From assembly GCF_021261315.1 (NCBI RefSeq), contig NZ_JAJSAX010000001.1, positions 1,240,001 to 1,304,000 on the forward strand: a stretch of 64,000 bases of DNA. Reading direction: 5' to 3'. Below, piece after piece: positions 51,284 to 60,560 of the stretch. The position numbers were made by a program, and so were the translations under genes. Within the stretch, counting starts at the first letter, position 1. The number at the start of each line of letters is the position of its first letter. The notes beneath the pieces are model-generated. The model saw only the letters and a program-made list of their open reading frames with translations. It was not told where the DNA came from and made no database searches. Source of the DNA: Epilithonimonas sp. JDS (GTDB lineage Bacteria; Bacteroidota; Bacteroidia; Flavobacteriales; Weeksellaceae).

Positions 51284-51391
51284 AAAAAAATTATTAAAAT
51301 AAAAATTTATAGATGAAGGAGTAGAAAAATCAATAAAATGGAGAGGAAATTGTAAATGATTAATAAAATAAAAAGCAAATACTAACACTAC

Positions 51392-51408
51392 AAAGAACAT
51401 TGTTCTTT
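51392..51408. promoter_or_regulatory. Palindrome before the response regulator gene
   Basis: AAAGAAC-ATT-GTTCTTT, 7-bp arms, 23 bases before the regulator start. It is a possible autoregulatory operator. Confidence 0.35.
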
Positions 51409-51430
51409 ATCAAATAATAAAATTAAAAAT

Positions 51431-52123
51431 ATGAGTAATAGAATATTATTAGTAGAAGACGACCAGAGTTTTGGCGCAGTTCTGAAAGATTATCTTACGA
51501 TAAACAACTTTGAAGTTACCTTGGCAACTGACGGAGAAATGGGACTGAAAGAGTTTACAGAAAAAGAATTTGACATCTGCATCTTTGATGTGATGATGCC
51601 GAAAAAAGACGGATTTTCATTGGCTGAAGATGTTAAAAAAATTGATAAAAATACACCAATTATTTTCCTTACAGCAAGAAACCTGCGTGAGGATATTTTG
51701 AAAGGTTACCAAATCGGAGCAGATGATTACATCACCAAACCGTTTGATACTGAGCTGCTTCTATACAAAATTAAAGCGATTCTACAAAGAAGCGCTGTTT
51801 TGGAAAATGAAGATCAGGAGCAATTCAAGATCAGTAATATATTTTTCGATTCTATGTTAAGACAACTACGTGTAGGAGAAAATGAATACAAACTTTCGCC
51901 GAAAGAAAACGAACTTCTGAAACTGCTTTGCATCCACAGAAACGACTTTATGCCGAGAGATTTAGCATTAAGAAAAATCTGGAAAAAAGAAAATTACTTT
52001 ACCGCAAGAAGTATGGACGTTTACATCGCCAAGCTGAGAAAACTGCTGAAAGATGATGACGGATTGGAAATCATCAATGTTCACGGAGAAGGCTTCCGAT
52101 TGTTGGTGAAAAATCCGCAGTAA
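51431..52123 (+). CDS. OmpR-family response regulator (RprY-like)
   Basis: 230 aa. Receiver domain with phospho-Asp53 (FDVMMPKKDG), Thr81 and Lys103 (TKPFD), then an OmpR-type winged helix (about 130-228) with LSPKENELLKLL and RSMDVYIAKLRKLL. Partner of the upstream histidine kinase. Target genes unknown. Confidence 0.95.
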   Translation: MSNRILLVEDDQSFGAVLKDYLTINNFEVTLATDGEMGLKEFTEKEFDICIFDVMMPKKDGFSLAEDVKKIDKNTPIIFLTARNLREDILKGYQIGADDYITKPFDTELLLYKIKAILQRSAVLENEDQEQFKISNIFFDSMLRQLRVGENEYKLSPKENELLKLLCIHRNDFMPRDLALRKIWKKENYFTARSMDVYIAKLRKLLKDDDGLEIINVHGEGFRLLVKNPQ

Positions 52124-52130
52124 GATTAAT

Positions 52131-52170
52131 AAAAAATCCCTTCAGCAATATAAACTGAAGGGATTTTTAT
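52131..52170. terminator. Terminator of the two-component genes
   Basis: AAAAATCCCTTCAG (52132-52145) and CTGAAGGGATTTTT (52155-52168), 14-bp stem, with flanking A and T runs. It serves the convergent L,D-transpeptidase gene too. Confidence 0.88.
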
Positions 52171-52191
52171 TTTTAATAAAATGAAGACAAA

Positions 52192-52989
52192 TTAATTAGT
52201 CGCCATTTTCTGATTTGAAACATCATTGAGAATCTGATCTTTTTGTTCGTTGCCTTTCAGCCATTGTGAGCTCGAAAGATAGTTTTGATCCGGATAATAA
52301 ATGAACAAACACGTTTTATTTTTGATTGTGTTGATAATCGGCTGAGCCAGTTCTCTTGGAATTGCAGGACAACCCCAGCTTCTTCCCAATCTTTTTTCAG
52401 CTTTGATGAAATCTTCGCTCACATAATTGGCGCCGTGCATCACGATACATCTTTCCAATGCAGCATCATTATAACCTTTGTCCATCCCGAATAACCTCAG
52501 AGAATAGCCGTTGTCTCCTGTGTAAGTCTGCTCTGTGATGTAAAAACCGAGACTTGACTGGTGCGAATCTTCCGTGTTGGAAAAATTCATTGCAAACTCT
52601 TCACCTGTTCCTTTTCCGTGCGCTACCAGGGAATTGAACAGCAATTTTTTCTCTCCAGTATCAATCACCCAAAGGCGTTTTCTGTTGGAAGAAAGACTGA
52701 AATCACAAACCGAAAGCAAATGCGCCGTTAGTTCCAGTTTGCCGGATTTTTTCAAATTTTGGAATCCTAAAAATGCTTTTTCAAAGACTTCAAAATTCAA
52801 TGTTTCTCCTTCAAACTGCAGATTTTTGTACACTTCTTCTGCATCATTCACTGGTGAGAAATTCTTTTTAGGACTTAATTCTATTTCTTTAATGGTAACA
52901 GACGATGGAGAAATATTCTCGGAACTCGCTGGAAAAAAAGAGGTGGTGATCAAATAAAACAGACCTAATAACAATGGGAATTTCTTCAT
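52192..52989 (-). CDS. Exported L,D-transpeptidase catalytic-domain family protein (YkuD_2 type)
   Basis: 265 aa with a signal peptide. The catalytic region MHGANYVSEDF...GRSWGCPAIP contains the His and Cys of the L,D-transpeptidase fold in the variant seen in the murein L,D-transpeptidase catalytic-domain family. Probably cross-links peptidoglycan or attaches protein in the periplasm. Convergent with the response regulator gene. A minus-strand TAATTTTG box lies at 53026-53033. Confidence 0.85.
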   Translation of the reverse strand: MKKFPLLLGLFYLITTSFFPASSENISPSSVTIKEIELSPKKNFSPVNDAEEVYKNLQFEGETLNFEVFEKAFLGFQNLKKSGKLELTAHLLSVCDFSLSSNRKRLWVIDTGEKKLLFNSLVAHGKGTGEEFAMNFSNTEDSHQSSLGFYITEQTYTGDNGYSLRLFGMDKGYNDAALERCIVMHGANYVSEDFIKAEKRLGRSWGCPAIPRELAQPIINTIKNKTCLFIYYPDQNYLSSSQWLKGNEQKDQILNDVSNQKMATN

Positions 52990-53025
52990 AAATTAATTAT
53001 ATTTCTTTTATTTTTTTTAGTGGTG

Positions 53026-53033
53026 CAAAATTA
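53026..53033 (-). promoter_or_regulatory. -7 box for the L,D-transpeptidase gene
   Basis: Minus strand TAATTTTG, 37 bases before the start codon. A TTG lies upstream with a shorter than usual 15-base spacer. Confidence 0.4.
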
Positions 53034-53233
53034 CAATTATATCATTTTCAATAAGTTATTAATATTATTTTTAACAGTTCTTTATGAAACTTTAACTCAA
53101 AATGATTATTCAGAGAAGGTTTTTATTAAGATTTCATTATGATAATTAATTATTAATTTTTGAAGTTGAAATCTTTGGTTGAATGATAGAAACGAATTTT
53201 AAAGTGATAAATTGCATTATAAAACTTTAAGTT

Positions 53234-53998
53234 ATGTCAAAACTCAAAATCGCCGGTTTAAATTTGGATATCGTCTGGAAGAATAAGGAACAGAATTTCA
53301 GTAAAATAGAACAAGAATTTTCGGAAACCGAAGCTGACATTTTCTTACTTCCAGAGATGTTTTCCACCGGATTTTGTATGGAAGCGGATGAAGTTGCAGA
53401 CAGAAATCTGGAAACTCTGACCTGGATGAAATCCTTTGTGAAATCAAAAAATGCAGCAATAGCCGGAAGTGCATCTGTGGAAGAAAATGGCAATTTTTAT
53501 AACCGGTTTTACTTCGTTTTTCCGGATGGGAATTTTGAGTATTATGATAAAAGGCATTTGTTTTCCTATTCGGGAGAAGACAAAATTTACACTGCCGGAA
53601 CTGAGAGAAAAATCATTGAATACAAAGGTTTTAAGATTCTTTTGCAGGTTTGCTTTGATTTGCGCTTTCCTGTTTTCTCTAGAAATCAAGATGATTATGA
53701 TGCGATCCTTTATGTTGCGAATTGGCCACAATCCAGAGTTGAAGCGTGGAAATCATTATTAAAAGCACGATCTATTGAAAATCAGGCTTTTCTTTTTGGA
53801 TTAAACCGAATCGGAACTGATGATTATAATCTGGAATATGAAGAAAGTTCCCTTGTCTATTTTCCGGATGGAAGAGAAATTTCTGAAAGAAAAAATAATG
53901 CGGTTTTTTCTGAATGGGATTTGGAAGAATTAAAGGAATTTCGGAGCAAGTTTCCGTTTTTGGCGGAGAGAGATGCGTTTGAAATTAAGATCAATTAG
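53234..53998 (+). CDS. Nitrilase-superfamily amidase (YafV/omega-amidase-like)
   Basis: 254 aa with the Glu-Lys-Cys triad: Glu41 (LLPEMFSTGF), Lys106 (YYDKRHLF) and Cys140 (LLQVCFDLRFP). FSTGF and RHLFSY fit the omega-amidase group that hydrolyses 2-oxoglutaramate-like amides (metabolite repair), a plausible but unproven assignment. The 3' end overlaps the convergent thioredoxin gene by 8 bases. Confidence 0.88.
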   Translation: MSKLKIAGLNLDIVWKNKEQNFSKIEQEFSETEADIFLLPEMFSTGFCMEADEVADRNLETLTWMKSFVKSKNAAIAGSASVEENGNFYNRFYFVFPDGNFEYYDKRHLFSYSGEDKIYTAGTERKIIEYKGFKILLQVCFDLRFPVFSRNQDDYDAILYVANWPQSRVEAWKSLLKARSIENQAFLFGLNRIGTDDYNLEYEESSLVYFPDGREISERKNNAVFSEWDLEELKEFRSKFPFLAERDAFEIKIN

Positions 53999-54293
53999 CG
54001 TACTGCTCCAGCACACCCACCAAAGAATTCACATCGTGAACACCGCTCTCTTTCCAAAGCATCTCTCCATTTTTGAAAACCGCTAAGGTCGGAACACCGC
54101 GGACATTGTATTGATTAGCGATGGACGGAAATTGGTCGATATCGATTTTCACGATTCTGGCTTTTTCGCCCAATTTTTCTTTCACGGAATTCAAAACTGA
54201 AGACTGCACTCTGCAAGGCTGACACCATGTGGCGAAAAAGTCGATGAGAACAGGACGTTCTGATTGTATAAGTTCCTGAAATTTTTGTGACAT
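53991..54293 (-). CDS. trxA: Thioredoxin
   Basis: 100-aa cytoplasmic thioredoxin with active site WCQPC (Cys24, Cys27; Gln instead of the usual Gly), cis-Pro in RGVPTLAVFKNG, and the buried Asp in VLIDFFATW. Located 55 bases after the persulfide dioxygenase-rhodanese on the same strand, so it may supply reducing power for sulfane-sulfur handling. Confidence 0.92.
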   Translation of the reverse strand: MSQKFQELIQSERPVLIDFFATWCQPCRVQSSVLNSVKEKLGEKARIVKIDIDQFPSIANQYNVRGVPTLAVFKNGEMLWKESGVHDVNSLVGVLEQYAN

Positions 54294-54348
54294 AATAAAA
54301 GATATTAGAAATTAGATTTTAGAAATTAATCAAAATCTATGCAATTAT

Positions 54349-55758
54349 TTACAAAGTCTTTGTCTGACAAACAAAATTACTTGTTGGAACTTTATCAAAT
54401 TTCTTAATGGCATTAAAACCACCTTCAACTTCAGTAAAATTCCGATAACCTCTTGACTGCAAAATACTTGCCGCAATCATACTTCTGTAGCCGCCAGCAC
54501 AATGGATGTAAAAATGTTCAGAATTGTCAATAGAATTCAGCCAATCATTAATGTAAGCCAATGGTTTGCTGTACGCCTCATCGATGTGTTCGGCTTCGTA
54601 TTCTGTTTCTTTTCTGACATCAATAACCTTTTGATTTTGAGAATATTCTGATACAAATTGCTCCGCAGAAATTCTTTTCACCTCATCTATTTCTTTTCCA
54701 GAATTTTTCCAGCTTTCAAATCCGCCATCCAAGAAACCAACCACATTATCAAAACCAACGCGGCTCAGTCTAGTGATCACTTCTTCTTCCGAACCAAGAT
54801 CCGAAACCAGGATAATCGGTTGCTGAACATCTACAATCATCGCTCCAACCCAAGGTGCAAAATCACCTTTGATGCCGATGTTTATTGAATTTGGAACAAA
54901 ACCTTTATGGAAATCTGCGGCACTTCTTGTATCGAGAATCAATGCGCCGGTCTCTTCTACTGCCGTTTCAAAATCTTCTACTGAAATGGGGTTATTCCCT
55001 TTTTTAAGGACTTTTTCGAAGCTTTCGTAACCGCCTTTGTTCAGCGCAACATTCATCCCGAAATACTTTGGAGGCGCAGTCAAACCATCCAGAACTTCAT
55101 CGATGAAACTCTCTTTGGTTGGCTGATTTAGCGCGTAATTGGTTTTTTTCTGATTACCCAAAGTGTCCACGGTTTCCTTCTGCATGTTTTTTCCGCAGGC
55201 TGAACCAGCGCCGTGTGCAGGATAAACGGTGATTGAGTCATCCAATGGTAAAATCTTCGTGTGAAGACTTTCGTACAACATTCCGGCCAGATCTCTTTCT
55301 GTGATTTCGCCAGATTTTTGAGCCAAATCCGGTCTCCCAACATCGCCTAAAAATAGAGTGTCTCCGGAGAAAATGGCAGTTTCCTTTCCGTCTTCATCTA
55401 TTAAAAGGTAAGTTGAACTTTCTAGGGTGTGACCTGGCGTATGAAGAACTTTAATTTTAATTTTTCCAATCTCAAAAATCTGATTGTCTGTGGCGATAAT
55501 TGCCTCAAATTCCGGCTTTGCAGTTGGCCCATAAACAATCGGCACATCAGTCTTTTTCGACAGATCCAGATGTCCTGAAACAAAATCGGCGTGAAAATGC
55601 GTTTCAAAAATATATTTTAGTTTTACCTGATCTTTTTCAAGACGCTCCAGGTAAGGCTTGATTTCTCTCAGCGGATCGATGATCGCTGCTTCATTTTCGG
55701 AAACGATGTAGTAGGCACCCTGCGCAAGACAGCCGGTATATATTTGCTCAATTTTCAT
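54349..55758 (-). CDS. Persulfide dioxygenase-rhodanese fusion (CstB-like)
   Basis: 469 aa. An N-terminal metallo-beta-lactamase-fold persulfide dioxygenase (1-240) with iron ligands His54, His56, Asp58 (HFHAD), His110 (TPGH), Asp133 (SGDTLF) and His182. A pseudo-rhodanese follows (255-350), with Ser-Asp (319-320) where the catalytic Cys should be. A C-terminal rhodanese (365-460) has Cys420 (HCAGGYRS). The same three-part order is known for CstB of Staphylococcus, which turns persulfides to thiosulfate. Detoxifies sulfide-derived sulfane sulfur. Confidence 0.92.
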   Translation of the reverse strand: MKIEQIYTGCLAQGAYYIVSENEAAIIDPLREIKPYLERLEKDQVKLKYIFETHFHADFVSGHLDLSKKTDVPIVYGPTAKPEFEAIIATDNQIFEIGKIKIKVLHTPGHTLESSTYLLIDEDGKETAIFSGDTLFLGDVGRPDLAQKSGEITERDLAGMLYESLHTKILPLDDSITVYPAHGAGSACGKNMQKETVDTLGNQKKTNYALNQPTKESFIDEVLDGLTAPPKYFGMNVALNKGGYESFEKVLKKGNNPISVEDFETAVEETGALILDTRSAADFHKGFVPNSINIGIKGDFAPWVGAMIVDVQQPIILVSDLGSEEEVITRLSRVGFDNVVGFLDGGFESWKNSGKEIDEVKRISAEQFVSEYSQNQKVIDVRKETEYEAEHIDEAYSKPLAYINDWLNSIDNSEHFYIHCAGGYRSMIAASILQSRGYRNFTEVEGGFNAIKKFDKVPTSNFVCQTKTL

Positions 55759-55912
55759 TGTCTATCAATAGGTTATGTTCAAACATCTAAAATTTTAAAT
55801 AATTTGAAACTTTACAACTACAAATATGAGGTTATTTGGATTAACTGTAAATAAATTTTAACTGATATTATTTATGATATCGATTTAAAATTAAACAAAC
55901 GATTGATTTCGG

Positions 55913-56401
55913 TTATTTAACCAAAGCCCAAATTCCTACACCTACTGCTGCATAAGCAACAACCGTGATAATATCGGCCGTCGGCTGAGAAAATCTTCTT
56001 TCTGCAACGGTCGATTGGTTGATCTGATTTTTATGAAACTTCAAAATCTTTTTAGGTTTATGGATCACGTGTGCTACCAGCGTATCGCTTTCCCATTTAT
56101 CAACCTGAATTTTATAAGGTTTGCCGCCAACTTCGATTTTGAAATACTTATTAGCCTCCAGCTTTTCCTGGATACTCATTGGCTGTCCAGGATTTTTGTT
56201 TTTGTTTGTTTTCGAGCTTTGCGGCGTTTTGGATTTAAGACTTGCCTGCTTGCTTCCCAACCTTTTTTCTTCCTGCTCTTTAGAATTTACAGGAGATTCC
56301 ACGCCATCTTTTCCGGCTCCATCAGTTTCAGATTTGATTCTGTAGGTGTAGCAGCTTATTAAAGAAAACGATATGGTAAGGAGATAAAGATATTTTTTCA
56401 T
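55913..56401 (-). CDS. Lipoprotein with C-terminal hydrophobic segment, unknown
   Basis: 162 aa: signal with LISCYTYR (Cys17), a charged low-complexity linker (30-80), a small beta domain (YKIQVDKWESDTLVAHVI) and a hydrophobic end (ADIITVVAYAAVGVGIWALV). The architecture and order resemble the lipoprotein at 62988-63320. Function unknown. Confidence 0.7.
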   Translation of the reverse strand: MKKYLYLLTISFSLISCYTYRIKSETDGAGKDGVESPVNSKEQEEKRLGSKQASLKSKTPQSSKTNKNKNPGQPMSIQEKLEANKYFKIEVGGKPYKIQVDKWESDTLVAHVIHKPKKILKFHKNQINQSTVAERRFSQPTADIITVVAYAAVGVGIWALVK

Positions 56402-56632
56402 TATTCAAATTTAAGAATTAAACGGATTATTTTTAATTTTCTTTTAAAACATCATCCGATTAAATTTAAAAACAGTCCGAAATTAATTTAAAATTTAATT
56501 TTATCATCAAATACTTTTAATAATAATGCTTTCAGCTACATTCAGAAATCTGAATTGCATTATCAACTTAAAGACATTAAGATGTTTACAAAAATTATTA
56601 TAACTTTATTTGGTTCAATAAATTTTATCAAT

Positions 56633-57505
56633 ATGATTCTGGAAACTGTAGATACCTTGCACGAAATCAGCAAAACCGATTTTCAAAATAAGTATTTCAA
56701 ACCACAAAAACCTCTGCTGATCAAGGGATTTGCAAAACAATGGAGCGCTTATGACAAGTGGAATCTGGACTACATCCGAGAAAAAGCGGGCGACCAGATC
56801 GTTCCCATCTACGACAATACACCGGCAGACGCAACGAAAAGTTCGGATGCTCCCGTGACGAAAATGAAAATGAAAGACTACATTGACACCATCAAAAGCA
56901 AACCTTCCGATCTACGCATCTTTTTCTACATCATTACAGACCGATTGCCGGAACTATTGAAGGATTTCACTTATCCGGATCTTGGGATCAAATTTTTCAA
57001 ACGGTTGCCAACTCTCTTTTTTGGTGGAAGTGAAGCACACGTTTTGATGCACTATGATGTGGATCTTGGTGATTTCCTGCACATCCATTTTGGTGGCAAA
57101 AAAAGAATCCTGCTGTTTGATCAGAAGCAAAATGATTTCCTTTACAAAGTGCCGCTGTCCGTGCACACCATCGAGGAAATTGATTATGAAAACCCGGATT
57201 ATGAAAAATATCCAGCCCTGAAATATGCAAAAGGCCACGAGATCTACATGGAACACGGCGATGCACTTTTCATTCCCGGCGCCGTCTGGCATTTCAACCG
57301 CTATCTCGAACCCGGATTCTCACTATCTCTACGAGCCCTGCCCAACAAACCTTCCAAGTTTCTGAATATGCTGTATCACGTCTTTGTAATGCGATTTACA
57401 GATAAACTGATGCGGAAGATCTTCAACGCCAAATGGATAAAATACAAAGAAGAACTGGCATACAAAAACAGTCACAAAGCACTTCAAAAAAAGCTCGGAA
57501 AATAA
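56633..57505 (+). CDS. Cupin-like (JmjC-related, cupin_8) protein, copy 2
   Basis: 290 aa. Paralogue of the gene at 6603-7484: KPQKPLLIKGFAKQWSAYDKW, HYDVD (His140, Asp142), and GAVWHFNRY (His220) match in order and spacing, so it is a likely Fe/2-oxoglutarate hydroxylase. The in-frame ATG at 56555 would add 26 hydrophobic residues absent from copy 1, so ATG at 56633 was preferred. It lies 71 bases before mutS. Confidence 0.8.
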   Translation: MILETVDTLHEISKTDFQNKYFKPQKPLLIKGFAKQWSAYDKWNLDYIREKAGDQIVPIYDNTPADATKSSDAPVTKMKMKDYIDTIKSKPSDLRIFFYIITDRLPELLKDFTYPDLGIKFFKRLPTLFFGGSEAHVLMHYDVDLGDFLHIHFGGKKRILLFDQKQNDFLYKVPLSVHTIEEIDYENPDYEKYPALKYAKGHEIYMEHGDALFIPGAVWHFNRYLEPGFSLSLRALPNKPSKFLNMLYHVFVMRFTDKLMRKIFNAKWIKYKEELAYKNSHKALQKKLGK

Positions 57506-57576
57506 AATTCCTATTTCCAAATTCCGGTTTCGCTCTTAATTAATTTCGTATTTTAGCGCTTCTAAAAATCTGACAA

Positions 57577-60156
57577 TTGGCTAAGAAAGAAACTCCGTTA
57601 ATGACGCAATACAACACCATCAAGGCAAGATATCCTGATGCACTTTTGCTGTTCCGCGTGGGAGATTTCTACGAAACTTTTGGCCAAGATGCAATCAGAA
57701 CGTCTCAAATTTTGGGCATTGTTTTGACCAAAAGAGCCAATGGTGAAGGTCATATCGAGTTGGCCGGATTTCCGCATCATTCCGTGGATTCTTATTTGCC
57801 AAAACTTGTGAGAGCCGGATTGCGTGTTGCGATCTGCGACCAATTGGAAGATCCAAAAACCGTCAAAGGCATCGTGAAACGTGGTGTTACAGAATTGGTG
57901 ACGCCAGGCGTTACATTCAATGATCAGGTTTTGAGTTCCAAGAAAAATAATTTCCTGCTTTCCCTTCACAAAGAAAAAGAAAAATATGGATTGGCCTTGG
58001 TGGATGTTTCCACAGGCGAATTTCTAGTGAGCGAAGGAAACCTGGAAAAATTACTTCACATCGTTCATACTTTTGATCCGAGCGAAATTATCTACCAAAG
58101 AACGACTGAACTTCCGAGTCAATTAAAAAATAAAAGCGCCTTCAAGCTGGAAGATTGGGCGTTTCGATATCCTTACGCTTACGAAAAACTGACTGCTCAT
58201 TTCAAAACTCAATCTTTGAAAGGTTTTGGGATTGAGGAACATAAATTGGGTGTGACCGCAGCTGGAGCCATCTTCGCTTATTTGGTTGAAGATACGCATC
58301 ACGCACTTTTGCAGCACATTACTAGAATCAATCTGATTCCACAAGATGATTATCTGATGATGGATGGTTTCACTCTGAGGAATCTGGAAATCGTCTATTC
58401 TGCCAGTCAGCAAGGAAAATCGCTTCTTGATATTATCGATAAAACATCTACGCCAATGGGTGGAAGATTGTTGAGAAGACGAATCATTCTTCCTTTGAAA
58501 AATATCGGTGACATCAACAGAAGACTCAATCTTATCGAGTTTCTGAATAAGGAAGATGCTTTGAAATATGATATTAAAGATTTGTTGAAAGGCATCTCTG
58601 ACCTTGATAGACTAATTGGAAAATTGGCCGCCGAAAAGATTTCACCGAAAGAATTAGGTTATCTCCGCCAATCGGTGGTCAACATTCAGGAAATCAGAAC
58701 CAAATTATTGAAATTTCCGGATGTTTTGGCTTGGCTTGACCCGATTATCAACCTTGATGAGCTAATTGATTTCATTAAGAATCATTTGAATGATGAACTT
58801 CCCGTCAACATTAGCAAAGGCAATGTCATCCGAGAGGGAATTTCTGAAGAGCTTGATCACCTGAGAAACATTCAAAGTAAAGGTCGCGGTTTTCTGGACG
58901 AAATGTGCCAGCGCGAAATCGAAAGAACCGGGATCACAAGTTTGAAAATTGATTTCAATGGCGTTTTTGGATATTATATCGAAGTTCGAAATACGCATAA
59001 AGATAAAGTTCCTGCCGAATGGATCCGAAAACAAACTTTGGTTAACGCTGAACGTTACATTACAGAAGAACTGAAAGAATATGAAACTCAGATTCTCGGC
59101 GCCACGGATAAAATCAGTGCGCTGGAATTTAAACTCTACAGAAACATTTGCGATAATGTGATGATCTACATCGACCAATTGCAGGAAAACTCCAAACTAA
59201 TTGGTGAACTGGATTGTGGAGTTGGATTGTCTGAATTGTCGGTTGAGGATAATTACACCAAACCAATTCTGAACGATTCTTTTTCCATCAACATCCAAGA
59301 AGGACGACATCCTATCATCGAAAAATCTTTGCCACTTGGCGAATCTTACATTCCGAATGATGTTTTCCTGGACAGAGATTCACAACAAATCATAATGGTA
59401 ACCGGACCGAATATGGCTGGTAAATCAGCGATTCTGAGACAAACTGCGATTATTTCTTTGCTCGCTCAAATTGGAAGTTTTGTTCCGGCGAAACATGCTG
59501 AGATTGGGACTTTAGACAAAATTTTTACCCGAGTTGGTGCGTCGGATAATCTATCGGCTGGCGAATCTACTTTTATGGTGGAAATGAATGAGGCCGCGAA
59601 TATCCTTAATAATATCTCGGACAGAAGTTTGATTTTGCTTGATGAGATCGGGCGTGGAACTTCAACCTATGACGGTGTTTCCATCGCTTGGGCAATCGCA
59701 GAATATCTACATCAACATCCAACGCAACCGAAAACGCTTTTCGCAACGCATTATCACGAGCTGAACGAAATGTCCATCAATTTTGAGAGGATCAAAAACT
59801 TCCACGTTTCCATCCAAGAAGCGAAAGGAACGATCATCTTTTTGAGAAAATTGATTTCTGGCGGAAGCGAACACAGTTTTGGAATCCACGTGGCAAAGCT
59901 GGCCGGAATGCCTTCGAAAGTGGTGAATCGTGCGAATGAGATCCTGAAAACTTTGGAATCCAACAGATCAACACAGGAATCTGGCGACAAAATAAAACGG
60001 GTAACCGAAGAAAATCTTCAGCTTTCGTTTTTTCAATTGGATGATCCGGTTTTGGAAAACATCCGGGAAGAACTCACAAAAATTGACATCAACACATTGA
60101 CGCCAATTGAAGCTTTGATGAAGCTGAATTCGATTAAGAAAATGATTGGGAAATAA
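57577..60156 (+). CDS. mutS: DNA mismatch repair protein MutS
   Basis: Recognises mismatches and activates MutL. 859 aa: mismatch-binding Phe-x-Glu motif in GDFYETFG, connector, lever and clamp domains, Walker A GPNMAGKSA near 610, Walker B DEIGRGTSTYDG and helix-turn-helix end. Start is TTG at 57577, giving AKKETPLMTQYN; the next ATG (57601) would also keep the domain. Unlinked to mutL, 36 kb away in this window. Confidence 0.97.
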   Translation: MAKKETPLMTQYNTIKARYPDALLLFRVGDFYETFGQDAIRTSQILGIVLTKRANGEGHIELAGFPHHSVDSYLPKLVRAGLRVAICDQLEDPKTVKGIVKRGVTELVTPGVTFNDQVLSSKKNNFLLSLHKEKEKYGLALVDVSTGEFLVSEGNLEKLLHIVHTFDPSEIIYQRTTELPSQLKNKSAFKLEDWAFRYPYAYEKLTAHFKTQSLKGFGIEEHKLGVTAAGAIFAYLVEDTHHALLQHITRINLIPQDDYLMMDGFTLRNLEIVYSASQQGKSLLDIIDKTSTPMGGRLLRRRIILPLKNIGDINRRLNLIEFLNKEDALKYDIKDLLKGISDLDRLIGKLAAEKISPKELGYLRQSVVNIQEIRTKLLKFPDVLAWLDPIINLDELIDFIKNHLNDELPVNISKGNVIREGISEELDHLRNIQSKGRGFLDEMCQREIERTGITSLKIDFNGVFGYYIEVRNTHKDKVPAEWIRKQTLVNAERYITEELKEYETQILGATDKISALEFKLYRNICDNVMIYIDQLQENSKLIGELDCGVGLSELSVEDNYTKPILNDSFSINIQEGRHPIIEKSLPLGESYIPNDVFLDRDSQQIIMVTGPNMAGKSAILRQTAIISLLAQIGSFVPAKHAEIGTLDKIFTRVGASDNLSAGESTFMVEMNEAANILNNISDRSLILLDEIGRGTSTYDGVSIAWAIAEYLHQHPTQPKTLFATHYHELNEMSINFERIKNFHVSIQEAKGTIIFLRKLISGGSEHSFGIHVAKLAGMPSKVVNRANEILKTLESNRSTQESGDKIKRVTEENLQLSFFQLDDPVLENIREELTKIDINTLTPIEALMKLNSIKKMIGK

Positions 60157-60159
60157 CCC

Positions 60160-60354
60160 TTATTTAGCTGAATCTTTTTTAACCGCTACCGTATCAACTT
60201 TATTAGAATCTGTCGAAAGTGATGCGGAATCCACGCCTTCATTTCTCATATGTTCTGCACTGTGATCGTCTTTGCGCTGCTCACGTTTGTCTTTGTCTGG
60301 AATACAGCTGGTTGCCAGTAATGCTAACGAACTGAATATTAATAACTTTTTCAT
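60160..60354 (-). CDS. Small lipoprotein
   Basis: 64 aa: signal with LLATSCIP (Cys17) and a charged, Asp/Ser/Lys-rich remainder with no fold prediction. Convergent with mutS (3-base gap). Probably real because of the clear lipobox. Function unknown. Confidence 0.65.
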   Translation of the reverse strand: MKKLLIFSSLALLATSCIPDKDKREQRKDDHSAEHMRNEGVDSASLSTDSNKVDTVAVKKDSAK

Positions 60355-60432
60355 CGTGGTAAATTTTATGGTTATATTGTATAAATATAGTCAAAAATCA
60401 AACCGAAATATTAATTAAAAGCTCATCGTCAA

Positions 60433-60462
60433 TTGTAATATCAAATACAATTTTTAAATTTG
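60433..60462 (+). promoter_or_regulatory. Promoter of the 60.5 kb membrane protein gene
   Basis: TTG (60433-60435), 19-base spacer, TAAATTTG (60455-60462). Predicted start near 60469. Confidence 0.6.
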
Positions 60463-60560
60463 AATCATTACAAATCATTATCCTGGGAAATCTTAAAATT
60501 TTAGAAACGCATAATTTCTTCTCAAAATATGAAGCCGCCATTGCTTTTGGATTACTGGCT

